Positions 1 through 9,457 of a DNA stretch of 64,000 nt are shown here, piece after piece (within the stretch, counting starts at the first letter, position 1; each line of letters begins with the position of its first letter). The notes beneath the pieces are model-generated. The model did not search any database, was not told the origin of the DNA, and saw only the letters and a program-made list of their open reading frames with translations. The DNA comes from Simkaniaceae bacterium (GTDB lineage: Bacteria; Chlamydiota; Chlamydiia; Chlamydiales; Simkaniaceae), in assembly GCA_018399055.1 (NCBI GenBank), contig CP073762.1, positions 1,426,001 through 1,490,000 of the forward strand, written 5' to 3'. A program made the translations under genes and the position numbers.

Positions 1-612
1 TTGAAGATTTTGAAGATTTGCAGCATAATTGATGTAGGTTTCTGCAAGCGTCACAGTAATGATCAATAGAGATTCTGACATTTCGGCAGCTTGAGCTCTT
101 GCTTGCCCTATTGCCGCGCGGTATTTATTTCTATTTTTTCCAAATAGGTCAATTTCATATTCGAAGTTCAGCGCTAGATAAACTTGATTAATTACTGCAG
201 GAATCGCTGATGGGGGAAATCTATCCAAGCTGTCTTTGCTGAGGTGTTCATAATTGTCTTTGAAGCTTGTGTTAAATTGAGGTAAAAGAACAGAACGCAC
301 TTTTTGGGCTTCTTCTTGCGCCGCCCGAACTCGGGAAACCGCTGCCAATAAATCAGGGTTGTTTTCAATTGCTACTTCCATGATTTCGGAAAGCTGCCTA
401 TCCTCAAAAAGAGTCCACCAATTGTATGCTGGCCACTCCCCTTCTGCAAAATCTGGAGTGCTAAGGGCTGAGTCAATTGCTGGAGAAACATCTACAGTTT
501 CTATCATTTCAGGTTCATGTTTTCTTTTCTTTAATGCTGCACAACTTTCAAACAAAAATAAAAACAAAAAACAAGAAGGGATTATTAAAGCAAATATTCT
601 CAATTTCGCCAT
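1..612 (-). CDS. RND efflux outer-membrane lipoprotein, NodT/OprM type (3' end beyond window)
   Basis: The frame is open from an ATG at 612 down to the window edge, so 204 N-terminal residues are visible. They begin with a hydrophobic export segment ending in Cys24, the probable lipidation site, although the preceding residues (F-E-S-C) are a poor lipobox. A W-W-x-L-F-x-D-x-x-L segment near residue 65 and an E-I-D-L-F-G-K-N-R segment near residue 155 match the TolC-like NodT family, the outer-membrane exit ducts of tripartite drug or metal pumps. The inner-membrane partners are not in the window. It diverges from the glutathione synthetase gene, leaving about 65 bp between the two starts. Confidence 0.85.
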   Translation of the reverse strand, partial: MAKLRIFALIIPSCFLFLFLFESCAALKKRKHEPEMIETVDVSPAIDSALSTPDFAEGEWPAYNWWTLFEDRQLSEIMEVAIENNPDLLAAVSRVRAAQEEAQKVRSVLLPQFNTSFKDNYEHLSKDSLDRFPPSAIPAVINQVYLALNFEYEIDLFGKNRNKYRAAIGQARAQAAEMSESLLIITVTLAETYINYAANLQNLQ

Positions 613-677
613 AACCTTTTAATAAAAGATCCTTGTTTTTTATAGAATGTAAATCTCAAGAATGGTTAAATAAGTTT

Positions 678-3095
678 ATGAACCTTGAATTTTTAAAGAA
701 GAATCGAAAACTCTTAGATGCGTTTCATTTTGGATTGGAACGGGAGTCTCTTCGCATAGATTCTAAGGGCAATATTTCAAAATACCCTCACCCTAAATCG
801 TTTGGTTCTCCACTAACACATCCTTATATCAACACCGATTTCGGAGAACAACAGTTGGAGTGGAACACCCCTCCTAAAACTTCCTTTCGCGGTGCGCAGA
901 AATTTTTAGAAGATCTTATGCGTTTTTCTCTTAAAAAAAATCCAACGGAACTCTTCTGGCCTTTTTCAATGCCTCCCTGTCTAGACGAAATTCAAATTGC
1001 AGAATATGGTTCTTCCCATGCTGGAAGAAGAAAAAAGATCTATCGCGAAGGGCTGCGAGATAGATATGGGGTGAATCTTCAAATGATCTCAGGAATTCAC
1101 TTTAACTTCTCATTTGATCTTCCCTTTTGGGAAAAACTCCATAAATATGAAAAGTCTTCTCTTTCCATTCATGAATTTATCAACGAAAAATATTTAGGGC
1201 TGATTCGTAATTTTCTCCGCGAAGGATGGTTATTAACTTACCTCTTTGGAGCCTCACCTGCAGCGGACCCCAGCTATGTAGACTTACCTAATGGATTTCA
1301 AAAGATTGGAGGGGCCTTTGTTGGTCCTTATGCCACCTCTATTCGAAACAGCCATCTTGGATATTATAGCCGAGTTCAAAATCAACTCGCCATCTCTCTA
1401 AATTCCTTAGATGAATACATTGAAGAAATACAAACTGCGATCTCGACTCCAAAGGAGGAATATCTCTCGATTCCTTCACAACTAAATAATCATATTTTGC
1501 AAATCGAAAATGAGCATTATTCAAGGATCCGGCCTAAAGCAAATTCGAAAGACGGAGAATCTCCCTTAGAAGCGCTGCAAAGTCGAGGGATTGAGTATAT
1601 TGAAGTGCGGGCAATTGACCTTGATCCCTATCATCCCATTGGAATTACAACCGAGCAAATCGACTTTCTTCACTGCTTTCTTCTCTACTGTATGAGTAAA
1701 AAAGCTCCTCTTCTTTCGAAGGAGTGTCAAATTTGCCTTACGTGTAACCAGGACAAGGTAGCGCTTGAAGGGAGAAAAAATGGCTTGATTCTCCGCGAGA
1801 AAAATGAGATCTCCCTTGAAAAATGGAGCACGAAAATCTTCAAATCTATGGGACCTATCGCTAAGCTTCTTGGAAAGGAAAAGAACCTTAAGCTCCAAAA
1901 AGAGAAAGTGAAAAATGCTTCTCTAACACCCTCTGCGCTTATTGAAAAAAGCTTGCATCATTCAACCTATCGACAGCTTGGATTAAAACTCGCCAAAAGC
2001 CATAAAAAGACCCTTCTTTCAGCTACTCTTACTTCAAAACAACTTAAACATTTCGAAAAACAAGCCACTGACTCCCTAGTTGAAAATCAAAAACTTGAGA
2101 CTGCAGCATCTATTCTCGTCGATGGGTATGAAGATCTTGAACTCTCAACCCAAATTCTGATCCAAAAAGCTCTAGAGTGGAACATTAATGTCGAAGTCCT
2201 TGATCGTACGGATCAACTACTCCGTCTTGAAAAAGGGGGGCACATCGAGTATGTGAAAGAAGCAACAAAAACCTCTAAAGATCCCTACATTGTTGCTCAT
2301 CTTCTAGAAAACAAGCAGGTCACAAAAGAAATTCTCAATAAAAAAAATCTACGTGTTCCCAAAGGAAAGAGCTACAACTCTATTGAAGCAGCAACGTTTG
2401 ACCTGCCCCACTATCTCAAGAAAAAGAGTGTAATTAAACCTAAATCGACTAACTTCGGTCTAGGAGTTTTCATCATCAACCCCCATGATGAGAAAGAGGC
2501 CTACCGCGCCCTTAAACAGGGGTTTTTATACGGTCCGTCTGTATTAATCGAAGAATTTTGCCCGGGAGATGAGTACCGCTTCCTCATTATTGATGGAAAA
2601 TGCATTGGTGTGGCAAAGAGAATTCCTTCCCATGTGGTTGGAGATGGGGCATCAACAATCCAGTCCCTGGTCCACTCAAAAAATCATGACCCTTCCTACT
2701 ACCGCGATCCCAAAACCTTTCTGCACCTTGGACCGGAAGAAAAAAAGAACCTTAAACAGCAAGGACTCACCCCGAAGAGCACTCCTAAAAAGGGCAGAAA
2801 AGTCTTCCTGCGCCATAATTCTAATATTTCAACCGGGGGAGATGCGCATGATGTCACAGACCAAGTCCACTCTGGATACTCCCTAATTGCCCTTCAGGCA
2901 ACCGATGCAATCGGTGCAAAGATCTGTGGAGTGGATATGGTAGTGTCGCAGCCAAAAAAAGCTCCTACCCCTAAGTCATATGCCATCATTGAACTTAACT
3001 ACAATCCCGTTCTCTATATCCATGCTTACCCTTTCAAAGGCAGCCGACGCGATGTCGCTACCCCTCTCCTCCATCTTCTTGGCTACTCGAAATAA
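678..3095 (+). CDS. gshF: Bifunctional glutamate-cysteine ligase / glutathione synthetase
   Basis: This protein should make glutathione from Glu, Cys and Gly in two ATP-dependent steps in the cytosol. The N-terminal half (residues 1 to about 500) is a GshA-type ligase: it has the G-L-E-R-E-S-L-R start motif and the T-D-F-G-E-Q-Q-L-E segment. The C-terminal part (about 540-805) is an ATP-grasp domain with V-I-K-P-K-S-T-N-F-G, E-E-F and the metal-binding E-L-N-Y-N-P near the end. That arrangement is the GshF fusion found in some bacteria. I chose the ATG at 678, where the GshA similarity begins, over an upstream start at 633. Its 3' end overlaps the convergent oppA-like gene by 13 bp. Glutathione synthesis is unusual for a chlamydia. 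Confidence 0.9.
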   Translation: MNLEFLKKNRKLLDAFHFGLERESLRIDSKGNISKYPHPKSFGSPLTHPYINTDFGEQQLEWNTPPKTSFRGAQKFLEDLMRFSLKKNPTELFWPFSMPPCLDEIQIAEYGSSHAGRRKKIYREGLRDRYGVNLQMISGIHFNFSFDLPFWEKLHKYEKSSLSIHEFINEKYLGLIRNFLREGWLLTYLFGASPAADPSYVDLPNGFQKIGGAFVGPYATSIRNSHLGYYSRVQNQLAISLNSLDEYIEEIQTAISTPKEEYLSIPSQLNNHILQIENEHYSRIRPKANSKDGESPLEALQSRGIEYIEVRAIDLDPYHPIGITTEQIDFLHCFLLYCMSKKAPLLSKECQICLTCNQDKVALEGRKNGLILREKNEISLEKWSTKIFKSMGPIAKLLGKEKNLKLQKEKVKNASLTPSALIEKSLHHSTYRQLGLKLAKSHKKTLLSATLTSKQLKHFEKQATDSLVENQKLETAASILVDGYEDLELSTQILIQKALEWNINVEVLDRTDQLLRLEKGGHIEYVKEATKTSKDPYIVAHLLENKQVTKEILNKKNLRVPKGKSYNSIEAATFDLPHYLKKKSVIKPKSTNFGLGVFIINPHDEKEAYRALKQGFLYGPSVLIEEFCPGDEYRFLIIDGKCIGVAKRIPSHVVGDGASTIQSLVHSKNHDPSYYRDPKTFLHLGPEEKKNLKQQGLTPKSTPKKGRKVFLRHNSNISTGGDAHDVTDQVHSGYSLIALQATDAIGAKICGVDMVVSQPKKAPTPKSYAIIELNYNPVLYIHAYPFKGSRRDVATPLLHLLGYSK

Positions 3096-4669
3096 GCGTA
3101 GCGGAATTCGATTTCTTTAAGAGGAGACAGATATACCCCCTTAAGATGAGGATTGCTTAGGTAGTATAGTTTGGTATAGCATATGGGAATAATGGGCATC
3201 TCTTCCATGAGAAATGCTTCTGCTTGATGCAAGTACTCTTTTCTCTGAGCAGGATCTGTCTCAAAATCTGCAAGTATGAGGAGCTCTTTATAACGAGGGT
3301 GTTCCCAACGACTCATATTAATTGCTAAGCTTCGGCTTCGGAAGGTATCTAGCATGTAAATGGGATCCTTCAGCCAAGAGTGCCACGGCATCTCTCCCAT
3401 CTCATAATCACCTTTTTGAATGCTGACAAAGTGAACGGGCCAATCGGCATGCTCAATCTCAACATGAATCCCCAGGTTTTTTCTAAGCTGCTCTTGAACA
3501 GCCTGGGTTACCCTAGAGGTAAAAAGGCAGCTCCTTTGGCTCATCCGGACTCTTGGAAGTTTATCTACAGTTAAACCCATCTCATCAAGGGCCTTCTTTA
3601 AAAACTCCTTTGCAAGCTCGATATTGCAGTCTTCAAAATAAGGAGCATCTTGTAGAGAAATCCCCTTATTAAGAATTCCCATTGCAGGCTCCTCTCCAAG
3701 TTGAAAGACATGCTGAGCCATAGATTTGCGATCTAGAGCATAAGCAACTGCCTTACGGAAATTCTTATTATTGAACGGCGGCTTTTCAGTATTCAAAAAG
3801 AACCAAAAGAGACCATATGCATCAATGGTCGTGGCCAGTTCTTTGTGTTTATCATCACCAATCATATCTCTTGGCATAGAGTTAAAAGGCTGCCCAAACC
3901 AGTCTAACTCCCCTTTGTCAAATAGGAAGCTCTGAGTGTTTGCATCAGAAATCACTTGAATCCGAATTCCAGGGATTGCAACAAGTTCTGCATCCCAAAA
4001 ATAGGGGTTTTTCTCAACAAGGATTTCAACATTTTTTTTCCATCTTGTGATAACAAATGGACCATTACAAACAAAATGGGGATTAACACTATTCGCCCAC
4101 TGATGATCTTCCATGTCAAACTTCTTATGGATAGGAGAATACGTCGAACTTGCACAAAGATATAGAAAGTAAGGAGCTGGGTGCTCTAACTTCACCTCAA
4201 GAGTGTAATCATCTAAGGCTTGGATCCCAACATCGTCAATTGTAGCCTTTTTTGTCAGACAAGCTTCTACATTTTTTATGGCATAGAATGTAACCGCCCC
4301 ATTTTGGGCAGTCTTTGGATCTACAGACTTTTTCCATGCATATTCAAAGTCGTAGGCTGTAACAGTATCTCCATTCGACCAAAAAGAATCCCTTAAATGA
4401 AAGGTATAGGTACACTGATCGTCTGAAATATCAACTGATTCTGCCACACCCGGAAGAATGTCTCCATGCGGACCTAGTCGCATTAACCCTTCAAAAAGCA
4501 TCGTAATCACGTGAGTACAAGGCGACTCATTAGAAATTCGAGGATCTAGGGAACGAATAGGGGCAATAATCGATAGATTAACCATACGGTTTTCATTATT
4601 CTTATCCTCTTTCTTATTGCAGGAGAAAAGAAAAGGAATCACAAGGAGAACTAACAGATATTTTTTCAT
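3083..4669 (-). CDS. OppA-type peptide-binding lipoprotein (paralogue 1)
   Basis: This is a 528-residue SBP_bac_5 family periplasmic binding protein. It starts with a lipoprotein signal ending L-F-S-C (Cys17). The family landmarks are an S-L-D-P-R segment, F-x-L-R-D-S-x-W-S-N-G-D and a Y-D-F-E-Y-A-W-K-K segment. These proteins bind oligopeptides for an ABC importer; no permease or ATPase genes lie nearby. The start overlaps the stop of the upstream paralogue by 4 bp (ATGA), so the two are cotranscribed. It is closely related to the next gene and to the C-terminal half of the 1161-residue protein at 10291-13776. Confidence 0.9.
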   Translation of the reverse strand: MKKYLLVLLVIPFLFSCNKKEDKNNENRMVNLSIIAPIRSLDPRISNESPCTHVITMLFEGLMRLGPHGDILPGVAESVDISDDQCTYTFHLRDSFWSNGDTVTAYDFEYAWKKSVDPKTAQNGAVTFYAIKNVEACLTKKATIDDVGIQALDDYTLEVKLEHPAPYFLYLCASSTYSPIHKKFDMEDHQWANSVNPHFVCNGPFVITRWKKNVEILVEKNPYFWDAELVAIPGIRIQVISDANTQSFLFDKGELDWFGQPFNSMPRDMIGDDKHKELATTIDAYGLFWFFLNTEKPPFNNKNFRKAVAYALDRKSMAQHVFQLGEEPAMGILNKGISLQDAPYFEDCNIELAKEFLKKALDEMGLTVDKLPRVRMSQRSCLFTSRVTQAVQEQLRKNLGIHVEIEHADWPVHFVSIQKGDYEMGEMPWHSWLKDPIYMLDTFRSRSLAINMSRWEHPRYKELLILADFETDPAQRKEYLHQAEAFLMEEMPIIPICYTKLYYLSNPHLKGVYLSPLKEIEFRYAYFE

Positions 4670-6213
4670 TTTATCTCAAGGGTTACATTTTTAATATTCA
4701 CATCCATAAAGGGTGAAACCCCTATGTTCGCAAGCGTCGGTTGTTTCATATAAAGTGCTGAGCCAAAACAAATAGGAATCACAGGCATCTCCTCCATGAC
4801 ATAAGCCTCCGCTTCTTGTAAAAGTCTATTACGCCTATTTAAATCAACTTCATGATCGATTTCTCTTAACATGCTAAGATATGGGCGATCTTCCCATCTC
4901 GAAACATTCATTTTTCGATGGATAGGTCTAAAAAAGTCTAGAGTGTATATGGGATCACGAATTATCGAAACCCAAAACATGCTTCCAATTTGGTAGTCCC
5001 CTTTTAACATCTGATTATAAAGAAGCCCCTTGTCAACGGGATCTAATTTCACATGAATTCCTAGAGTAGCTTCCCACTCCTGCTGAATCATATGCATGAT
5101 AGATGGCTGATACAAAGAGGGACAGTAGCTGAGTATAATCTCTGGAAATGTTTTCTTAGTCAATCCAAGCTCCACAAGAGCTGAATTAAAAAGGAGCTGC
5201 GCGCTGACATAATCTCCATCTTTGATATAATTGTTTTCTCCCTCACTAATCAGTCCTAAAGCAGGAAGCTTGCTTTTCGTAAAAAGATGGTTTGAAATAT
5301 TTTTTCTCGAAATAGCAAAAGATAGCGCCTTCCTTAGGTTTTTGTTATTAAAGGGATGTTTCCGTGTATTAAAAACGAGAAGATTCATCCCATTTAAAGG
5401 CACACTCATCACTTGATCTTCTAACTTTCCAGACTCTATAGCATCAAAACACAAAGGAGCCAATGGATCTCCAATCCAATCAATCAATCCCTTTTCAAAA
5501 AAGTCATGCCTTACAGCTTGATCCTCAATAATTTTAATATCTACTCCAAGGAGATTGATTTGAGAAGCTCCCCAATAACTTGGGTTTTTTTCGAGAATAA
5601 GAGATTCTCCGATATTCCACGTTTTTAGAATAAAGGGGCCATTCGTTAATTCTTTATTTTTTCTATTGATTGGCGAAAAGTTGACACAGGAAGTGAGTTC
5701 TAAAAAGTAAGGAGTAGGATGTTCAAGCAACACTTCTAACGTATGATCATCAAGAGCACGGACTCCCAGCTCTGACGAATGACACTTTCCCTCATTGCAA
5801 AGACCAGCATTTTTGATCGGACTGAAGAGAAGCGCTCCATAGTGTTGAGAACAAACAGCTTTTTTCCAAGAATACTCAAAATCATAGGCAGTTACAGGCT
5901 CTCCATTCGACCACTTTGTTGATTTAAGATAAAAAATATGGGTTAACTTATCCTCCGAAACAGAGTAACTCTCTGCGAGCCCTCTTTCAAGCTCCCCATC
6001 CTCAGAGCGAACCATAAGTCCTTCATAGAGCATTTTAATCACATGAACCGAAGGGCTTGCAGTCCCAATATGAGGATCTAAGGACTTAATAGGCCTGGCT
6101 ACACAAAGACGCAAATAGCGTGGGCATGGTTTTTGATCTACTTTTCCGCAACCAATAATCAAGAAAAGTCCAAGTACTAAAAGGAAAATAATCGACTTCG
6201 AGCTCACGAACAC
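4666..6213 (-). CDS. OppA-type peptide-binding lipoprotein (paralogue 2)
   Basis: This 515-residue SBP_bac_5 protein has a lipoprotein signal ending L-I-I-G-C. It shares with its downstream neighbour the S-L-D-P-H-I segment, the W-S-N-G-E-P-V-T-A-Y-D-F-E-Y-S-W core and the conserved C-terminal M-E-E-M-P-V-I-P-I-C stretch. It presumably captures peptides for uptake from the host. The start is uncertain: GTG codons at 6213 and 6207 are both possible, and a TTTAGG sequence favours 6207. Tandem duplicated oppA genes separate from the permease genes are common in chlamydiae, which suggests ligand diversification, but the ligands cannot be read from the sequence. Confidence 0.88.
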   Translation of the reverse strand: MFVSSKSIIFLLVLGLFLIIGCGKVDQKPCPRYLRLCVARPIKSLDPHIGTASPSVHVIKMLYEGLMVRSEDGELERGLAESYSVSEDKLTHIFYLKSTKWSNGEPVTAYDFEYSWKKAVCSQHYGALLFSPIKNAGLCNEGKCHSSELGVRALDDHTLEVLLEHPTPYFLELTSCVNFSPINRKNKELTNGPFILKTWNIGESLILEKNPSYWGASQINLLGVDIKIIEDQAVRHDFFEKGLIDWIGDPLAPLCFDAIESGKLEDQVMSVPLNGMNLLVFNTRKHPFNNKNLRKALSFAISRKNISNHLFTKSKLPALGLISEGENNYIKDGDYVSAQLLFNSALVELGLTKKTFPEIILSYCPSLYQPSIMHMIQQEWEATLGIHVKLDPVDKGLLYNQMLKGDYQIGSMFWVSIIRDPIYTLDFFRPIHRKMNVSRWEDRPYLSMLREIDHEVDLNRRNRLLQEAEAYVMEEMPVIPICFGSALYMKQPTLANIGVSPFMDVNIKNVTLEIK

Positions 6214-6304
6214 CTAAATTAAAAAAAAACCTCGCGATAAATCTACAAGACTGCTAACTTTCGTTCAATCTCAAAAGTGGTATCCGAGAAAAAAAACTTT
6301 TTTA

Positions 6305-7798
6305 ATGGTGTCAATGGCCTCCGTTGAAACAAATAGCCCCCCTTCCAATCAGCTCACTAAGCATCCTATGGCAAGCCTACGTGAGCTCTTTGCACTAGCA
6401 TTCCCTCTCATACTGACAACTTTTTCAGCTAGCCTTCTGAACCTTACAGATCGATTCATGCTCTCTCACTTTTCTCAAGACGCATGGAAGGCCTGTTCCT
6501 CGGCGATGAACCTTCTATATTTGCCTCAACTAGGTCTCATTATTATCGCCTCCATTTCCCAAGCCTTTACAGGACACTATAAAGGTGCCAAAAAGGAAAA
6601 AATGATTGGGCCCTTTATCTGGCAGATGATTTATTTCTCTTTATTCACGATATTAATTATTTACCCCTTATTTTTGCTGGGTAATGTCTATCTAAAAGGA
6701 ATAGAAGTTGAGAGCTCTGCCAAAAGTTACTTCCGCATTCTTGCCACTGCAAACTTTCTTTATCCCTTGGGAGCAACGCTTGCATCCTTTTATATGGGCC
6801 GAGGGAAGAATAGCATTGTTTTTTTCACAAGTTTGACGATTCAAATCTTAAATATGGTGCTTGATTACATTCTTATCTTTGGAGTTGGGGACTTAGTCCC
6901 CTCTTACGGTGTACAAGGAGCAGCGATTGCTACGGTCATTTCTCAAGGAACATACTGTCTAATTCTATTCCTCCTGTTTAGGCAAAAAAAATATGCCCTC
7001 CCATTTTCTACAAACCAATGGAAATTTAACCCTCCTCTGTTTTGGGAAGGCTTGAAGACTGGGATTCCCAGATCTTTTGGAAGGTCGCTTGCTGTAGGCG
7101 CCTGGACCGTTGCAACTTACTTCGTAATTCAAAAAGGCGGTGACTATTTACTGGTCCATACTTTCGGCCTCACTGTGTTCGTCATCCTAAGCTTCGTAAA
7201 TGAAGGGATGGGCCAAGCGCTACTCACTTTCAATTCACATGCACTCGCCAGTAACTCCTCTCATTTGTTCAAAAAAAGTCTCCGTTCTGCAATATATTTC
7301 GTTATCGCCATGGCTGTAGTGCTTGCTATACCTCTTCTGATTTTCAGAGAAACAATGATCCTACTCTTCGTCAAAGATTCAATCTCGCCTCAGACCCTGC
7401 AGTTCCTAAACGAATGTTGCGTATGGGTCTGGATTGCCATTATCGGGGGTGGGATCAACCGTATTGGAGCTAGCATGGTAACTGCAGCTCGTGATACTGT
7501 GTTTTATGCGTGGTGTATGACCATTCAATGGATAACCCTTTGCATTCCCATCTTTATCGGGATACAAAACCTCGGGATGTCCCCCTCAAAGTTCTTCTTG
7601 ATTGAAGGCCTCAATTCAGCATTAATCGGAGTTATATTTATTTTCCGTTTTTTCAAAGAGCCCTACAGACGGCTTGGACCCCAATCAATCCGCATCAAAC
7701 TCTTTAATTCTCAAAAGCGGCGTACCCCATCCGAATTGCTCAATGTCGGTTCCAAACGAGCCCTAGGGAGAGATAACAGTTATTTCAATAATAATTAA
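6305..7798 (+). CDS. MATE family multidrug/Na+ antiporter
   Basis: This 497-residue polytopic protein has about 12 hydrophobic segments. It carries the MATE N-terminal pattern (A-F-P-L-I-L-T-T-F then a Leu/Asn-rich segment and T-D-R-F-M-L) and the internal repeat expected of the family. Such proteins export cationic drugs or metabolites in exchange for Na+ or H+. No convincing ribosome-binding site precedes the ATG at 6305; another in-frame ATG about 20 codons later sits closer to the first membrane helix, so the start is uncertain. The 3' end overlaps the convergent FKBP gene by 36 bp. It is divergent from the oppA pair. Confidence 0.85.
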   Translation: MVSMASVETNSPPSNQLTKHPMASLRELFALAFPLILTTFSASLLNLTDRFMLSHFSQDAWKACSSAMNLLYLPQLGLIIIASISQAFTGHYKGAKKEKMIGPFIWQMIYFSLFTILIIYPLFLLGNVYLKGIEVESSAKSYFRILATANFLYPLGATLASFYMGRGKNSIVFFTSLTIQILNMVLDYILIFGVGDLVPSYGVQGAAIATVISQGTYCLILFLLFRQKKYALPFSTNQWKFNPPLFWEGLKTGIPRSFGRSLAVGAWTVATYFVIQKGGDYLLVHTFGLTVFVILSFVNEGMGQALLTFNSHALASNSSHLFKKSLRSAIYFVIAMAVVLAIPLLIFRETMILLFVKDSISPQTLQFLNECCVWVWIAIIGGGINRIGASMVTAARDTVFYAWCMTIQWITLCIPIFIGIQNLGMSPSKFFLIEGLNSALIGVIFIFRFFKEPYRRLGPQSIRIKLFNSQKRRTPSELLNVGSKRALGRDNSYFNNN

Positions 7799-8425
7799 AG
7801 AATAAGGCTCTGGTTTAGGAAACTCCCTGTAAGCCAAATCCGGATGGATATATATTTCTCTTTTTTCTCCCACATTCATCCCTTCCAACCCCCTGCGAAG
7901 CCCAGGGATCATTTCAGAAAACGGAATACGTATCCCTGAAACATTCTCAGATAAAACCTCTCCAGTTAATGTCTTCTCTCTAAATGCAACCAAAGGAGTG
8001 TTGTTTACACTTTTAATTTCTTCACCTTTTCCAAGGCTCAACACTCTATAATAGAGCCTGTCTTTAACTACTTCATAAATCCCGTTCATATTTGATATCT
8101 TTCGTAAGTAAGAGTTAGCAGCTTGGAGATTAAGAAGCTCCTTTTCCTCTGCTTTTTTTTCTAGAGATTCCGTTAGGGAAGCGTAGCAATCATTTAGTGG
8201 TTTTGGCTTTAACTTCCCCGTACTAAGTTTCTGGAGGTTATCTGAAAGTTCGTCAAAATTATACTCTCCCTCATAAGTTGTCATAATATTCCAAAGCACA
8301 TGGGCGAGGTCTTCAGAAACTTGAAACTGCTGTTTTTTAAGAGACTGATTTATTTCCTCTTCTGAAGAACAGCCGGCTAGAAAGAAGAACGTCAATAAAA
8401 AAAAGCACCATTTCTTCAATATCAT
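7763..8425 (-). CDS. Mip-like FKBP-type peptidyl-prolyl isomerase lipoprotein
   Basis: The 220-residue product has a lipoprotein signal (L-A-G-C, about Cys19), a helical N-terminal dimerisation-like region, and a C-terminal FKBP domain. The F-S-E-M-I-P-G-L-R-R-G-L-E-G-M-x-V-G-E-K-R-E-I-Y-I-H-P segment is the FKBP core. Mip proteins are surface-exposed prolyl isomerases in Legionella and Chlamydia that assist infection and envelope protein folding. It is downstream of and overlaps by 4 bp (ATGA) the secreted protein gene at 8422-9396, so they are co-expressed. Some FKBP active-site aromatics are not evident, so catalytic activity is likely but not certain. Confidence 0.85.
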   Translation of the reverse strand: MILKKWCFFLLTFFFLAGCSSEEEINQSLKKQQFQVSEDLAHVLWNIMTTYEGEYNFDELSDNLQKLSTGKLKPKPLNDCYASLTESLEKKAEEKELLNLQAANSYLRKISNMNGIYEVVKDRLYYRVLSLGKGEEIKSVNNTPLVAFREKTLTGEVLSENVSGIRIPFSEMIPGLRRGLEGMNVGEKREIYIHPDLAYREFPKPEPYSLIIIEITVISP

Positions 8426-9396
8426 GATGAAGTTAACCTCTCCAAAACAGTTTCTAAGAAGTTTTCGGATTCATACATTTTTAATATTGAGCTATTTATA
8501 TCATCCCAACTTTTAATAATATCTTTTGTCTTAGGATGTTCTTCATTTCCAAAAAACAAGGATCTTTTGATTGGAAGAAAGGGATTATCTTTTTTTGTTC
8601 CTTTAATCAAATAATTTTTATTTAGTAAGTTTTTGAGTTCAGAAGCTAAAGAATCACCCTCTAGAAAGTATTTGTATTGAAGCTTTCCGCTTGTTTTTGG
8701 ATTTTCTTCCATCCCCAGGCAGTTTATAACTTCTGATGGAAGTGTTTTAATATCAATAGGAAGATTTCTCAACATTTGTAGTAATTGTTCTCTTTTTATA
8801 AATGTTTGAACATTTTCCTCTCCATACCCATATAAAAGCCCAAGGGCCTTGAAATAGGTGAGCAAACAAGGGGTATTAGAATGAGAATAAGCAAATTGCC
8901 CCCTGCAAAGCATCTGCAAGAGCGTACATGCGCTCGCTTTTTCCTCTGCAAGAGCTTGAAAAAGGAGAAGGTTTTTCTCAATGACAGAAAAGGCTTTTTC
9001 TTTATTGATGAGCAAGAATCCAAAGCAAGTATAATCTTTTACTTTGATAAAGACATATTTTTCCATAGGGAAAAGATTTCTATACCTCTTCCAAACTCTC
9101 CATCCCTTTTCGTCTAAAGCCATCGAAAAGAGATGCTTTTCAGGTTCTTTATAAAACTGAGGGAAGCGAATGAATTCTAGGTTATAATCAATGCTTCCCA
9201 TGGGTTTAAGGCCAAATAAAGTATAGGAAAAATCTCCATGATAGAAAAGTCTTAGAAAGAACCTTTCTAGGATTTTTTGTTCTTCAGAAGGAATTAATTG
9301 AATACGATGACGAACAGACGTTTTTTCTTCTATCTCTTGTGCATTTAAAGAGGCAAAACGAATGAATAAAATAAAGAAGGAGAAAAAGAGCTTCAT
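8422..9396 (-). CDS. Secreted protein of unknown function
   Basis: I do not recognise this 324-residue protein. It begins with a clear export signal (a Phe-rich core ending in S-L-N-A, probable cleavage before QE), which is why I place the start at 9396 rather than at an upstream in-frame codon near 9534. The rest is soluble, mixed alpha/beta in composition and has several cysteines. The gene overlaps the Mip-like lipoprotein by 4 bp, so it probably acts in the periplasm or envelope alongside that foldase. No catalytic motif is apparent. Confidence 0.7.
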   Translation of the reverse strand: MKLFFSFFILFIRFASLNAQEIEEKTSVRHRIQLIPSEEQKILERFFLRLFYHGDFSYTLFGLKPMGSIDYNLEFIRFPQFYKEPEKHLFSMALDEKGWRVWKRYRNLFPMEKYVFIKVKDYTCFGFLLINKEKAFSVIEKNLLLFQALAEEKASACTLLQMLCRGQFAYSHSNTPCLLTYFKALGLLYGYGEENVQTFIKREQLLQMLRNLPIDIKTLPSEVINCLGMEENPKTSGKLQYKYFLEGDSLASELKNLLNKNYLIKGTKKDNPFLPIKRSLFFGNEEHPKTKDIIKSWDDINSSILKMYESENFLETVLERLTSS

Positions 9397-9457
9397 TTTC
9401 ACACAGAGGGAAGAATACTTAGAGTGCGTTTTCTCCCCACTGGACTTCAAACTAAGG

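Noticed and set aside
633-677. Earlier start for the glutathione synthetase at 633
   Set aside because: The 15 extra residues do not resemble the family start and the ATG at 678 lies where the GshA similarity begins.
1339-1898. Reading frames on the minus strand inside gshF
   Set aside because: They are antisense shadows of a well-supported enzyme with no ribosome-binding site or recognisable product.
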